A DNA stretch of 64,000 bases. It comes from Agreia sp. Leaf283 (GTDB lineage: Bacteria > Actinomycetota > Actinomycetes > Actinomycetales > Microbacteriaceae). The notes beneath the pieces were generated by a model. It was not told the origin of the DNA. It ran no database searches and worked only from the letters and a program-made list of their open reading frames with translations. This document shows, piece by piece, positions 1 to 9,689 of the stretch. A program made the translations under genes and the position numbers. Numbering within the stretch: position 1 is the stretch's first letter; the number at the start of each line of letters is the position of its first letter. The DNA is taken from contig NZ_LMNF01000004.1 in NCBI RefSeq assembly GCF_001422485.1, forward strand, positions 186,001 through 250,000, read 5' to 3'.

Positions 1-1
1 C

Positions 2-529
2 GTCCTCGGCTTTCCCGTCGTCTTCATCATCGGGGCGGTGATCGTGGCCCTCGTGGCCCTGCTGGTGCGCCGCAGCGCACTCGGGCTCATGATCGAATCG
101 ATCGGCATCAACCCCAAGGCGGCGCGCATGGCCGGCATCCGACCGGTCGGCCTGCTGATCTTCGTCTACATCCTGAGCGGTGTACTCGCCGGCGTCGCGG
201 GAATTTTCAGCACCGCCAGCGTCATGACCGTCGAGGTGGCCAAGACCGGCTTCTCCTCCGAGATGGATGCGATCCTCGCGGTGGTCATCGGCGGCACCTC
301 GCTGGCCGGTGGCAAGTTCTCGCTCACGGGCAGTGTGATCGGCGCCCTGCTGATCGCCACGCTCGACAAGACCATCGTGTTCCTCGCCATCCCCTCGTCG
401 GCGACCCCCGCATTCAAGGCCATCGTCATCGTGGCGATCTGCCTCCTGCAATCGCAGCGGGTTCGCGCACTCTTCAGCCAGCGTCGTGCGAGAACCAGCA
501 CGCCACGAAAGGAGGCGGTGTCGGCATGA
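2..529 (+). CDS. Sugar ABC transporter permease, YtfT-type (C-terminal part; start lies before the window)
   Basis: Inner-membrane permease of a CUT2-type (ribose/galactofuranose class) importer. The reading frame is open from base 2, so the N-terminus is missing. What remains has four to five hydrophobic segments and the family signature EMDAILAVVIGGTSLAGG, followed by a second Gly-rich helix (GSVIGALLIATL). The end resembles E. coli YtfT (SVIGALLIATLDKTI...KAIVIVAICLLQS). It overlaps the next permease by 4 bases (ATGA), so the two are co-translated partners of one heterodimeric channel. The substrate is inferred from the GH43 neighbours as a pentofuranose or galactofuranose. Confidence 0.9.
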   Translation, partial: VLGFPVVFIIGAVIVALVALLVRRSALGLMIESIGINPKAARMAGIRPVGLLIFVYILSGVLAGVAGIFSTASVMTVEVAKTGFSSEMDAILAVVIGGTSLAGGKFSLTGSVIGALLIATLDKTIVFLAIPSSATPAFKAIVIVAICLLQSQRVRALFSQRRARTSTPRKEAVSA

Positions 530-1566
530 CCTCCGTCATCGAACGCCCGAGCGCGCCGCAGAGCCCGCACACCCCGTCGCTCGTGAGCCGCCTCAAGCCG
601 AACCTCGAGACGCTGCCCACGCTGGCCGCCATCGTGATCTTCGTCGGCATGATCATCTACGGCGAGATCGCCTACGGCCGCATCCTGCAGTTCAGCACGC
701 TGTCGAACCTGTTCATCAACAACGCCTACCTGATCATCCTGGCGGTCGGACTCACCTTCGTGATCCTCACCGGCGGAGTCGACCTCTCGGTCGGCGCGAT
801 CATCGCCATCAGCAGCCTCGTCGGGGTGATGCTCGCGAACGCCGGATGGAATCCGTTCGTCGTGATCGTGCTGATGATCCTCATCGGCTCGGCCTTCGGA
901 GCCGCCTCGGGAATCCTGATCCAGTACTTCAACGTGCAACCGTTCATCGCGACGCTCGCGATGATGTTCCTGGCCCGGGGACTCGCATCGATGCTGAGCA
1001 CCACGCCCGAGCGCCTGGCCGACGAGTCGCCCATCCGCGCCCTGTCGACGGAGATCAAGGTGGTCGACGGTCCGAAGATCAACGACCTCGTCACCACGCC
1101 GAACGTGATCATCGCAGCGCTCGTGGTGATCGTGGCCTTCTACGTGCTGCACAAGACTCGCTTCGGCCGCACCGTCTATGCGATCGGCGGCTCCGAGCAG
1201 TCGGCCACGCTGATGGGCCTGCCGGTCGTGCGCACCAAGCTCGCGATCTACATCATCAGCGGCACCCTCGCGGGCCTCGCAGCCGTCGTCTACACATCGA
1301 AGCTCGGCATCGCCCAGAACATCACGGGCGTCGGCTGGGAGCTCGACGCGATCGCCGCGGTCATCATCGGAGGAACCCTGCTCACGGGTGGCGCCGGCTT
1401 CGTACTCGGCTCGGTCATCGGCGCCCTCGTGCTCGGCCTGATGAACGTGCTGATCACCCGCGACGGCAGCATCCCGCCCGAGGCCACGACCATCATCACA
1501 GGCGCGATCCTGCTCGTGTTCGTCCTTCTGCAGAGGCTCGTCGTCTCGCGTAAACGCAAGACCTGA
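526..1566 (+). CDS. yjfF: Sugar ABC transporter permease, YjfF-type
   Basis: 346 residues, full length for the family. It is the second half of the importer pore together with the upstream YtfT-type permease. The protein starts with a cytoplasmic stretch, then has about eight to ten membrane segments. It carries the CUT2 permease signatures LTGGVDLSVGAIIAISS (about residues 83-99) and ELDAIAAVIIGGTLLTGG (about 272-289); the order of motifs matches E. coli YjfF closely. The ATG overlaps the previous stop (ATGA). The ATPase and periplasmic-type binding protein should lie upstream of the window. About 100 bases separate it from the first GH43 gene, so uptake and extracellular hydrolysis are probably expressed together. 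Confidence 0.9.
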   Translation: MTSVIERPSAPQSPHTPSLVSRLKPNLETLPTLAAIVIFVGMIIYGEIAYGRILQFSTLSNLFINNAYLIILAVGLTFVILTGGVDLSVGAIIAISSLVGVMLANAGWNPFVVIVLMILIGSAFGAASGILIQYFNVQPFIATLAMMFLARGLASMLSTTPERLADESPIRALSTEIKVVDGPKINDLVTTPNVIIAALVVIVAFYVLHKTRFGRTVYAIGGSEQSATLMGLPVVRTKLAIYIISGTLAGLAAVVYTSKLGIAQNITGVGWELDAIAAVIIGGTLLTGGAGFVLGSVIGALVLGLMNVLITRDGSIPPEATTIITGAILLVFVLLQRLVVSRKRKT

Positions 1567-1568
1567 TC

Positions 1569-1606
1569 TCGATACGCCCGCTCGTTCCTCGCGGGCTACT
1601 CGATCG
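1569..1606. repeat. Short intergenic hairpin repeat (GCCCGC/GCGGGC)
   Basis: Between the permease and the first GH43 gene, arms GCCCGC (1576-1581) and GCGGGC (1591-1596) flank a 9-base loop, with TCGATA/ACTCGATC flanks. Sequences of this kind (CTCGATACGCCCGC...GCGGGCTACTCGA) are common between genes in Microbacteriaceae, from memory. It could act as a weak terminator; it has no T-tract. Confidence 0.5.
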
Positions 1607-1665
1607 ACGCACGACCGCATCACACTTCCACCCGTCAATGAAGCCGACCCTGGAGTTTTCGCGCC

Positions 1666-4600
1666 ATGAAACGACCCCTGCTCACGAGATCGCTGGTGGC
1701 CGCGACGGCCTTCGCCCTCGCCGTCCCCCTGCTCAGCGCCACCCCCGCGCTCGCGGCCGATGACAGTCTTGTGCTCTCGTACGCGCTCGATGAGGCAGAC
1801 GGCACCGTCGCCGTCGACTCATCTGGCAACGGCCTCGACGGAACCGTGGTGGGCGGAGCGACACACGCCGGCAGCGCGGGTCTCGTGCTCGACGGAGTCG
1901 ACGACCACGTCGCGCTTCCGGGCAACGTGCTGGCCGGCCTCGACTCGATCACCGTCAGCACGCAGGTGCTCGTGCGTCCCGAACAGGCCTCGCCATACTT
2001 CGTCTTCGGCCTGGGCAACCCCGCGAGCAGCAACACGGGCACCGGATACCTGTTCGTGACCGGCAATGCCTATCGCGCCGGCATCACGACGGGCAACTGG
2101 AGCGGTGAGCAGGTCGTCACCTCCAACGCCGACCTGGAACGTGGCAGCTGGAAGACCCTGACCTACACGCTCGACGACGCCACCGACACGGCGCGGCTCT
2201 ACCTCGACGGCGCAGAGGTCGCGGTGAAGACCGGCGTCACGGTCAAGCCGAAGGACCTGGGCGGCGGCGTGACGAGCGCCAACTACATCGGCCGCTCGAA
2301 CTACGCGAGCGACCGCTACCTCGCCGGCAGCGTGCGCGACTTCCGCATCTACAGCACCGCCCTCGGTGCGACCGAGGTGGCCGCTCTCCAGCCCGCCGAC
2401 GCCGATCGCGCGCTTCGCGACGCCGACGCGCTCGATCTCGGCGACCTGAGCGCCGTCACGAGCAACCTGACCCTGCCGACGACGGGAGTCAACGGCTCGA
2501 CGATCGCCTGGGCATCCGATTCGCCCGCCGTGATCTCGACCACAGGCGTCGTGACGCGGCCCGCTGCAGGCGAGAGCCCCGCCGCCGTGAGCCTCATCGC
2601 CACCATCACGCGCGGCACCGCGACCGAGATCCGCACGTTCTCGGCGACGGTCGCGCCGCTGCCCTCCGACCAGGCCGATGTGGATGCCGCCGCTGCGGCT
2701 CTCGAGATCGCCGGCCTCGACGACGTGCGCGGCAATCTGACGCTGCCCACGGCATCCAACGGCGTTGCGACGGCCTGGTCGTCGTCGAACCCGGCCGTCG
2801 TCTCGAACGACGGAGTCGTGCTGCGCCAGGCATCCGAGACGACCGTCGTGCTCACGGCGACGCTCACGAAGGGCGCCGCGACCGCGAGCCGCGAGTTCAC
2901 GGCGCAGGTGCGTGCAGCCGCCCCGGCAGCCGAGTACGAGGGCTACGCCTTCGCCTACTTCACCGGCAACTCCCTCGCCGGCGAGAACATCTTCTTCGCG
3001 GCCAGCGAGGGCAACAACGCGCTCGACTGGCGCGAGCTCAACGGCGGACAGCCGGTGCTCACGTCGAGCCAGGGCACCAAGGGTCTGCGCGACCCGTTCC
3101 TCATCCGCTCTCCCGAGGGCGACACCTTCTATCTGATCGCCACAGACCTCTCGATCGGCAGCGGAACCTCGTGGGGCGACTCCGTGCGCACGGGAAGCAA
3201 GTACCTCGAGGTGTGGGAGTCGAACGACCTGAAGGCCTGGTCGCCGCAGCGCCACATCAAGGTCGCACCAGAGAACGCGGGCATGACCTGGGCGCCCGAG
3301 GCGTACTACGACGACACGATCGGCTCGTACGTGGTGTTCTGGGCGTCGGCTCTCTACGGCGACGACGACCCAGGACACACGGGCAACTCGTACCACCGCA
3401 TGATGTACGCCACGACGCGCGACTTCGTGACCTTCACGCCAGCGCAGGTCTGGCAGGACCAGGGCGTGTCGCGCATCGACTCGACCGTTCTGAAAGAAGA
3501 CGGCACGTACTACCGCTTCACGAAGGACGAGGGAGCGGGCGGCACCGGCTGCGCCGACATCATCCAGGAGAAGTCGACCGAGCTGCGCGCGACCCTCGAG
3601 TCGTGGAGCATGGTGGACAGCTGCATCGGACAGAAGGCGGGCACCAGCGCGGTCGAGGGACCGACGGCGTTCAAGGCCAACCCTGGTGACATCAACGGCG
3701 AGAAGTTCTATCTCTTCGTCGACGAGTACGGCGGACGCGGCTACATTCCCCTCGAGACCGACGACATCGCGAACCCCGACTGGGAGGTGGCGCCGAACTA
3801 CGACCTTCCGGCCAGCCCGCGCCACGGCACGGTCATCCCGATCACCGCGGCCGAGCTCGAGAGCCTCGGCAGCGGACCGACGCCTGCCCCGGTCAACGAG
3901 GACGGCGAGATCCTGCGCTACGACTTCGAGGATGCCTCGGGCTCGGTCGTCAGCGACGTCACGGGCAACGGCCAGGACGGCACCATCAGCGGGGGAGCGA
4001 CGTGGGCGGACGGCTCACTGACCTTCGATGGCAGCGACGACTACGTCGACCTGCCCGACAACCTGCTCGCCGGCGTCACCGACGTGACGGTCGAGGCGGA
4101 TGTCTGGATCGACTCTGCGCAATCGGGCGCCTACTTCATCTACGGCCTGGGCAACACGATCTCGGGAGCCGGAAACGGCTACCTGTTCACGTCGGGCAAC
4201 GGGTACCGCACCAGCATCGCCACGGGCAACTGGACGACGGAGCAGACCGTCTCGCAGGGCTCCAACCTGCCACGCGGACAGTGGGCGCACCTCGTCTACA
4301 CGCTGAAGGGCGACACCGCCACGATCTACCTCGACGGCGTCGCCGTCGGCACGGCGACGGTCACGACGGATCCGGGAGACATCGGCGGCGGCATCACCAC
4401 CGCGAACTACCTCGGCCGCTCGAACTACGACGCCGACAACACCTTCCGCGGCAAGTACCGCGAGTTCGCGATCTACGACCGGGCTCTCTCGGCCGACGAG
4501 GTGCTGTCGCAGTCCGGCAACGTCGGAGCGCTCGCGGGGGTTACTCTCGCAGAGGCCGACGCCCTGAAGATCGCGCCCATCGTGAACAACACCACGCACG

Positions 4601-6174
4601 AGGTCACGTTCCCGGTGAAGCCGGGCACAGACCTGACGGCGCTGACGCCGGTCTTCACGACCGCGGCCGGAGTCGTCGCGAGCCCGGCATCCGGAACCAC
4701 CAGCGACCTGAGCGCCCCGCTCACGGTGACCCTCACGCCGAACGGCGGGGGAGCGGCGACGACCTGGACCCTGAAGGCCGTCGAGATGGGCAGCCCGAGC
4801 ATCCCGGGGCTCTACGCCGACCCGAACGTGGTGGCCTACGGTGACAGCTACTACGTCTACGCCACCTCAGACGGCTACCCCGGCTGGAGCGGCAAGGAGT
4901 TCTACGTCTGGTCGTCGAAGAACCTCGTCGACTGGGAGCGCTCGGCAGAGCCCATCCTGACCCTCGACGGCGCGAACGGAAATGTTCCGTGGGCCATCGG
5001 CAACGCGTGGGCGCCGACGATCGCCGAGAAGGATGGAAAGTTCTACTTCTACTTCAGCGGTCACAACGCCGCCCTCGACCGCAAGACGATCGGCGTCGCG
5101 GTCGCGGACAGCCCCGAGGGGCCGTTCGTGGCGCAGCCCGAGGCGATGATCCTCAATAACGAGGCCGTCACATCCGGCCAGGCGATCGACCCGGCGACCT
5201 TCACCGACCCGGCCACCGGCAAGAACTACCTGTTCTGGGGCAACGGTTCGCCGGTCTACGCCGAGCTCAGCGACGACATGCTGTCGATCAAGCAGGAGAC
5301 GCTGAAGCGCATCGACGGTCTGACCGACTTCCGCGAGGGCTCGTTCGTGAACTACCGCGACGGTCTGTACCACCTGACCTATTCGATCGACGACACCGGA
5401 AGCGAGAACTACCGCGTCGGCTATGCGACAGCGACCAGCATCGATGGACCGTGGACCTACCGCGGGGTCATCCTGCAGAAGGACCCGTCGCAGGGCATCC
5501 TCGCCACCGGGCACAGCTCGATCCTGAACGTGCCGGGAACCGACGACTGGTACATCGTCTACCACCGCTTCGCGATGCCGGGCGGCGACGGCCAGCACCG
5601 CGAGACGACGATCGACAAGCTGACCTTCGACGCGGAGACCGGCCTCATCAACACGGTGACGCCGACCCTCACCAGCGTCGAGCCCCAGACCATCGTCGAT
5701 CCCCAACCCCTGACGGTCGAGATCACGGGAACCGCTCGCGAGAACGAGACCCTGACCGCATCGGTGCCCGAGCCCTGGGCAGCGACCTCCGTGCAGTGGA
5801 CTCGAGACGGCGAGGACATCGACGGCGCGACGGCGGCGAGCTACCTGCTCACTGCATCGGATGTCGGTGCCACGATCGGCGCGTCGGTGACGGCTGAGAA
5901 GCCGCTCTGGGATCCCGCCTCGGCCGTCGCGTCGGTCGGACCGGTGCTTGCCGCCGGCGGGGGCCCGGTCGACCCGGGCTCGCCTCCCGTAGGGAACCCC
6001 GGAACGACTCCGGGAACCGGCCTCGACCCCGCGGCGCCGACTCTGGCCGGCACGCCGGGTGGTGCGCTCGCCAGCACCGGGCTCGCCGTCGGCTGGCCGA
6101 TCGCGGCCGGGGCCCTGCTCCTCGCAGCGGGACTGCTGCTGGTCATGCGCCGCCGCCGCAGGTCCGTCTCGTAA
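1666..6174 (+). CDS. Cell-surface multidomain glycoside hydrolase with two GH43 domains and LamG modules (arabinan-type substrate)
   Basis: 1502 residues. Signal peptide 1-30 (cut near ALA-AD). LamG/concanavalin-like domain about 32-240; two degenerate bacterial Ig-like modules about 245-415; GH43 propeller 1 about 424-730 with candidate triad D476 (LRDPF), D605 (RIDST) and E664 (VEGP); second LamG about 748-945; a short Ig-like linker; GH43 propeller 2 about 1045-1330 with D1052 (ADPN), D1175 (IDPATF) and E1224 (REGS); Ig-like repeat 1340-1425; Gly/Pro linker; sorting signal LASTG 1469-1473, then a membrane helix and an Arg tail. GH43 enzymes remove arabinofuranose or xylose from plant polysaccharides; arabinan is inferred from the importer next door. 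Two different catalytic propellers in one chain suggest cleavage of two linkages. Start chosen at the ATG preceding a clean signal peptide. Confidence 0.88.
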   Translation: MKRPLLTRSLVAATAFALAVPLLSATPALAADDSLVLSYALDEADGTVAVDSSGNGLDGTVVGGATHAGSAGLVLDGVDDHVALPGNVLAGLDSITVSTQVLVRPEQASPYFVFGLGNPASSNTGTGYLFVTGNAYRAGITTGNWSGEQVVTSNADLERGSWKTLTYTLDDATDTARLYLDGAEVAVKTGVTVKPKDLGGGVTSANYIGRSNYASDRYLAGSVRDFRIYSTALGATEVAALQPADADRALRDADALDLGDLSAVTSNLTLPTTGVNGSTIAWASDSPAVISTTGVVTRPAAGESPAAVSLIATITRGTATEIRTFSATVAPLPSDQADVDAAAAALEIAGLDDVRGNLTLPTASNGVATAWSSSNPAVVSNDGVVLRQASETTVVLTATLTKGAATASREFTAQVRAAAPAAEYEGYAFAYFTGNSLAGENIFFAASEGNNALDWRELNGGQPVLTSSQGTKGLRDPFLIRSPEGDTFYLIATDLSIGSGTSWGDSVRTGSKYLEVWESNDLKAWSPQRHIKVAPENAGMTWAPEAYYDDTIGSYVVFWASALYGDDDPGHTGNSYHRMMYATTRDFVTFTPAQVWQDQGVSRIDSTVLKEDGTYYRFTKDEGAGGTGCADIIQEKSTELRATLESWSMVDSCIGQKAGTSAVEGPTAFKANPGDINGEKFYLFVDEYGGRGYIPLETDDIANPDWEVAPNYDLPASPRHGTVIPITAAELESLGSGPTPAPVNEDGEILRYDFEDASGSVVSDVTGNGQDGTISGGATWADGSLTFDGSDDYVDLPDNLLAGVTDVTVEADVWIDSAQSGAYFIYGLGNTISGAGNGYLFTSGNGYRTSIATGNWTTEQTVSQGSNLPRGQWAHLVYTLKGDTATIYLDGVAVGTATVTTDPGDIGGGITTANYLGRSNYDADNTFRGKYREFAIYDRALSADEVLSQSGNVGALAGVTLAEADALKIAPIVNNTTHEVTFPVKPGTDLTALTPVFTTAAGVVASPASGTTSDLSAPLTVTLTPNGGGAATTWTLKAVEMGSPSIPGLYADPNVVAYGDSYYVYATSDGYPGWSGKEFYVWSSKNLVDWERSAEPILTLDGANGNVPWAIGNAWAPTIAEKDGKFYFYFSGHNAALDRKTIGVAVADSPEGPFVAQPEAMILNNEAVTSGQAIDPATFTDPATGKNYLFWGNGSPVYAELSDDMLSIKQETLKRIDGLTDFREGSFVNYRDGLYHLTYSIDDTGSENYRVGYATATSIDGPWTYRGVILQKDPSQGILATGHSSILNVPGTDDWYIVYHRFAMPGGDGQHRETTIDKLTFDAETGLINTVTPTLTSVEPQTIVDPQPLTVEITGTARENETLTASVPEPWAATSVQWTRDGEDIDGATAASYLLTASDVGATIGASVTAEKPLWDPASAVASVGPVLAAGGGPVDPGSPPVGNPGTTPGTGLDPAAPTLAGTPGGALASTGLAVGWPIAAGALLLAAGLLLVMRRRRRSVS

Positions 6175-6187
6175 CCCCGATCACCCC

Positions 6188-6276
6188 CGTTCCCTGAGCT
6201 TGTCGAAGGGCTGAGCTTGTCGAAGGGCTGAGCTGGTCGAAGGGCCGAGGCCGCCCTTCGACAGGCTCAGGGAACG
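6188..6276. repeat. Composite TTCCCTGAGC-TGTCGAAGGG repeat, inverted
   Basis: A full unit on the + strand (6188-6210) is followed by two partial tandem units (CTGAGCTTGTCGAAGGG and CTGAGCTGGTCGAAGGG). A unit on the other strand (6254-6276) matches the first at 22 of 23 positions. The outer units can pair into a long hairpin between two GH43 genes. Other copies are at 15755, 51818, 58610 and 58919. Confidence 0.85.
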
Positions 6277-6320
6277 CACCGATCACCGAAACCATTGACA
6301 ACCCACATCGGAGTGAGTTC

Positions 6321-9300
6321 ATGCTGAAATCCCGAATTGCCCTGGTGACCGCGTTCGCGGTGGCCTTCGGCACCCTGCTGGCCGTGCCACAGGCATCCGC
6401 CGCCGAAGGCGACCTGCTCGTGCACTACGACTTCAGCGCCGTATCGGGCACGACCGTGCCCGACGCGTCGCCGAACGGAAACGACGGCGTCATCAAGGGA
6501 ACGGGCGCCACCGTCGACGGCGCCGAGCTGACCCTCCCCGGAGGGGGGAGCGGCAGCAATGCCGCCTACGTCGAGCTGCCCACCGGGCTCTTCGACGGGC
6601 GTGACACGCTCACGATCTCGACGTGGCTGCGCAACGAGAAGGCCTCGGGCAACTACGCGGCCATGTTCTTCGGATCGGCGAACAACCCGCCGTCGCAGTA
6701 CTGGCTGCTCAACCCGAAGAACCCGGGCGGACTGTTCAAGTCGGTCATCACCAACGGCAGCAACCCGGGCGCCCCGTGGGGCACGGAGGCGGGCATCTCC
6801 CCGACCAACGCGGCCAACGGCATCGCCGGACCGACGACATCCAGCGCCTGGGGCCTGTACACCACGGTCATCGAGCCCACGCGCATCACCGGCTACTTCG
6901 ACGGCAAGAAGATCGGCTCGGTGCCCACCAGTCGAACGGTCAGCCAGTTCGGCTCGAACCTCGTGTCGTACATCGGCAAGTCGTCGTATGCCGACGACTT
7001 CTACAAGGGCGGCGTGCGCGACGTGAAGGTGTGGACGTCGGCACTCGGCGACGCGGAGATCGCGGGCGAGTACTACTCGTGGGCCGACGAGGCCACGGTG
7101 CAGGCCGCGCTCGAGGCCGACGCCGACGCGCTCGCGCCCGGCTCGGGAGCCGTCACCACCGACCGCGACCTCGTCGCGACGGGAGCCAACGGGTCGACCG
7201 TGGCCTGGGCATCCGATCGCCCGGACGTGATCGCGAATGACGGCACCGTGACCCGGCCCACCGCGGGCGGCGACGTGCCCGTCACCCTCACGGCCACGCT
7301 CGAGCTGGCCGGCCGCACCACCACGCGCACCTTCGATCTCACCGTGCTCGCCGACACCCCGCAGAACAACCTGCAGGTGGCCGTCGACGGCTACGACCTC
7401 GCGATCAGCCACGTCACCGACGACCTCGTGCTGCGCACGGCGATCGGCGACGTGACGGTGGCCTGGGCCTCATCGGATGCGGGCACGATCGCGAACGACG
7501 GCTCGGTCACCCGGCCGGCCGCCGAGAAGCAGGTCACCCTCACGGCGACGTTCACCCTCGACGGCCAGACCGCGACCCGCGACTTCGCCGTCACCGTGCT
7601 GGCCGCGGATGCCGGCCGGATCGGCTCGTACATCGTCGACGGCGACACCACGCGCACCGATGTGCTGCACCTCGCTGCGTCGTCGTCGCCATCTGCCGGT
7701 GGTGACTTCGAGGCCCTGAACAACGGGCGCGGCGTGCTCTACCCGTCTCTCGGCTCGGTGAAGTTCGGGCCGCCCGTAACGCTGCGCGCACCCGACGGAA
7801 CCTTCCGTCTCGTCTCGATCGAGAACGGTTCGGGTTCGAGACTGTACGTCTACGACTCGGCAGACCTCACCTCGTTCACGAACGAGCGACTGGTGTCGTT
7901 CGTGCCCGACGGCGTGACCGCGACCGCGGTCTCCGCCCGGTACGACAACGGCATCGGCGCCTATCGCGTGGCCTACACCGGCCAGGGCGGAGCACGCTTC
8001 GAGGTGACGACGGCCGACTTCGCGAGCTTCAGCACGCCGGTGGCCGGTGGCGACGCCGCTCCTGCCGAGACCGGCGATCTTCCTGCCGGCGCATCGGGCG
8101 CATCCAGCCTCGGCGTGACGGAGGCCGAGTACTCCCGCATCGTCGAGAAGTTCAGCCGCGTCGTGAACACCGGGGTGCAGTCGTTCGACGACGTAACGGT
8201 CGACGAGGGCGAGGCTCCGGTGCTTCCCGAGACCGCGACGGTCGAGTACTCGAGCGGCGACACCTCGTCGATGCCCGTCGAGTGGGATGCCGACGACCTC
8301 GCGGCCCTCGAGGCAGCAGGGCCGGGCACGTACACGGTCGACGGAACGGTGACGCGACCGACGTTCCCCGACCCGCTCGTCGAGCGCCGGGCAGACCCCG
8401 ACGTGACCCTCGGCGATGACGGCTGGTACTACTTCACCGGCTCGTACCCGATGACCCGCGCCGACGACCCCAACGGCTACGACCGCGTCGTGCTGCGCCG
8501 GGCGCAGACGATCCCGGGCCTGAAGACCGCGCCCGAGACCACGATCTGGCACGAAAACACCGATCCCACCCTGAACCGCTATATCTGGGCTCCCGAGCTC
8601 ACGAAGATCGGCGACGACTGGTACATCCTGTTCACCGCCGGCCGCACCAGCGGCTTCGACATCCGACCGGCGATGCTCAAGTTCACCGGCGACGAGTTCG
8701 GCGGAGACGCCGCCCTCGACCCTGCGAACTGGACGAGCCTGGGCTACGTCAAGGCGGCAGCCGGTGACGCCTCGGCGTTCACGAGCTTCTCGCTCGACAT
8801 GACCCACTTCGAAGAGGCCGGCAAGCACTACGTGGTCTGGGCCGAGAAGCCCGCCATCGGATCGACGCTGCGCATGGCCGAGATCGACCCGGCCACCCCG
8901 AACCAGCTGATCTCGCAGTCGATCCTGCTCTCGGCGCCGACCCTGGCGTGGGAGAAGAACAACGGCGACTCCATCGACGAGGGTCCGGCCGTGATCAAGA
9001 AGAACGGCAAGATCATCATCGCCTTTTCGGCGGCGACAGTCGACGACAAGTACTGCGTGGGCGTGCTCACCGCGGATGCTGCGGCCGATCTGATGGATCC
9101 GGCCTCCTGGGCGAAGAACCCCTACCCGCTGCTGACGACCGACGACGTTCCCGGACAGGTGGGCCCCGGCCACAACTCGTTCACCGTCGACGAATACGGC
9201 AACCCCGTGATCGTGTACCACTCGCGCACCGTGAACGACTCGTCGAACCCGGGCGAGGCGACGGATGCCGGCCTGTTCGACCCGCGCAGGCACGCCCGCG

Positions 9301-9662
9301 CCGCCCTGGTGCACTTCACCAGCGAAGGCCTGCCCGTGTTCGCGATGACGGCCGACGAGGAGCTCGCCCCCGAGAACGCCGCGGTGCAGGTGCGCGTTGT
9401 CGTCGAAGGCGAGGATGTCGATCCGGGTACGCCGCCGACGACGACGCCGGGTACGTCGACGCCGGGGATTCCGACACCGGGCGGTGCGGTGACTCCCGGC
9501 ACCGGCACCGGCTCGGGTTCGGGCTCGACCAACGCCGACGGCAGCCTGAGCAGCACCGGATCCGGTGCGGCCGGCTTCCTGGCCGGCGGGCTGCTGCTCG
9601 CCCTCGTCGGCATCGTGCTGGTCATCGCACGCCGCCGCACACGCACACTCGCATCGAAATAA
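6321..9662 (+). CDS. Cell-surface GH43 protein with LamG, Ig-like modules and LSSTG anchor
   Basis: 1113 residues. Signal peptide 1-28. LamG about 30-250; two Ig-like modules about 255-345 and 350-430; a degenerate propeller-like segment about 430-590 without acid triad; a Big_4-type Ig module about 600-682; a GH43 domain about 685-1010 with candidates D692 (RADPD), D826 (SLDMTHF) and E887 (DEGP). Thr/Pro linker about 1035-1070, sorting motif LSSTG near 1075, membrane helix and basic tail. The motif set RADP, YYFTGSYP, RRAQTI-GL recalls the GH43 branch that contains exo-alpha-1,5-arabinofuranosidases (family knowledge; subfamily not proven). The ribosome site GGAGTGA lies upstream. Probably acts with its three neighbours on arabinan side chains. 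Confidence 0.87.
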   Translation: MLKSRIALVTAFAVAFGTLLAVPQASAAEGDLLVHYDFSAVSGTTVPDASPNGNDGVIKGTGATVDGAELTLPGGGSGSNAAYVELPTGLFDGRDTLTISTWLRNEKASGNYAAMFFGSANNPPSQYWLLNPKNPGGLFKSVITNGSNPGAPWGTEAGISPTNAANGIAGPTTSSAWGLYTTVIEPTRITGYFDGKKIGSVPTSRTVSQFGSNLVSYIGKSSYADDFYKGGVRDVKVWTSALGDAEIAGEYYSWADEATVQAALEADADALAPGSGAVTTDRDLVATGANGSTVAWASDRPDVIANDGTVTRPTAGGDVPVTLTATLELAGRTTTRTFDLTVLADTPQNNLQVAVDGYDLAISHVTDDLVLRTAIGDVTVAWASSDAGTIANDGSVTRPAAEKQVTLTATFTLDGQTATRDFAVTVLAADAGRIGSYIVDGDTTRTDVLHLAASSSPSAGGDFEALNNGRGVLYPSLGSVKFGPPVTLRAPDGTFRLVSIENGSGSRLYVYDSADLTSFTNERLVSFVPDGVTATAVSARYDNGIGAYRVAYTGQGGARFEVTTADFASFSTPVAGGDAAPAETGDLPAGASGASSLGVTEAEYSRIVEKFSRVVNTGVQSFDDVTVDEGEAPVLPETATVEYSSGDTSSMPVEWDADDLAALEAAGPGTYTVDGTVTRPTFPDPLVERRADPDVTLGDDGWYYFTGSYPMTRADDPNGYDRVVLRRAQTIPGLKTAPETTIWHENTDPTLNRYIWAPELTKIGDDWYILFTAGRTSGFDIRPAMLKFTGDEFGGDAALDPANWTSLGYVKAAAGDASAFTSFSLDMTHFEEAGKHYVVWAEKPAIGSTLRMAEIDPATPNQLISQSILLSAPTLAWEKNNGDSIDEGPAVIKKNGKIIIAFSAATVDDKYCVGVLTADAAADLMDPASWAKNPYPLLTTDDVPGQVGPGHNSFTVDEYGNPVIVYHSRTVNDSSNPGEATDAGLFDPRRHARAALVHFTSEGLPVFAMTADEELAPENAAVQVRVVVEGEDVDPGTPPTTTPGTSTPGIPTPGGAVTPGTGTGSGSGSTNADGSLSSTGSGAAGFLAGGLLLALVGIVLVIARRRTRTLASK

Positions 9663-9689
9663 GACACAACAGGACAACGGGGGAGAACG

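Noticed and set aside
6188-6276. Ends of an insertion sequence
   Set aside because: No transposase, no target-site duplication; the units are the same short family seen at several other gene ends.
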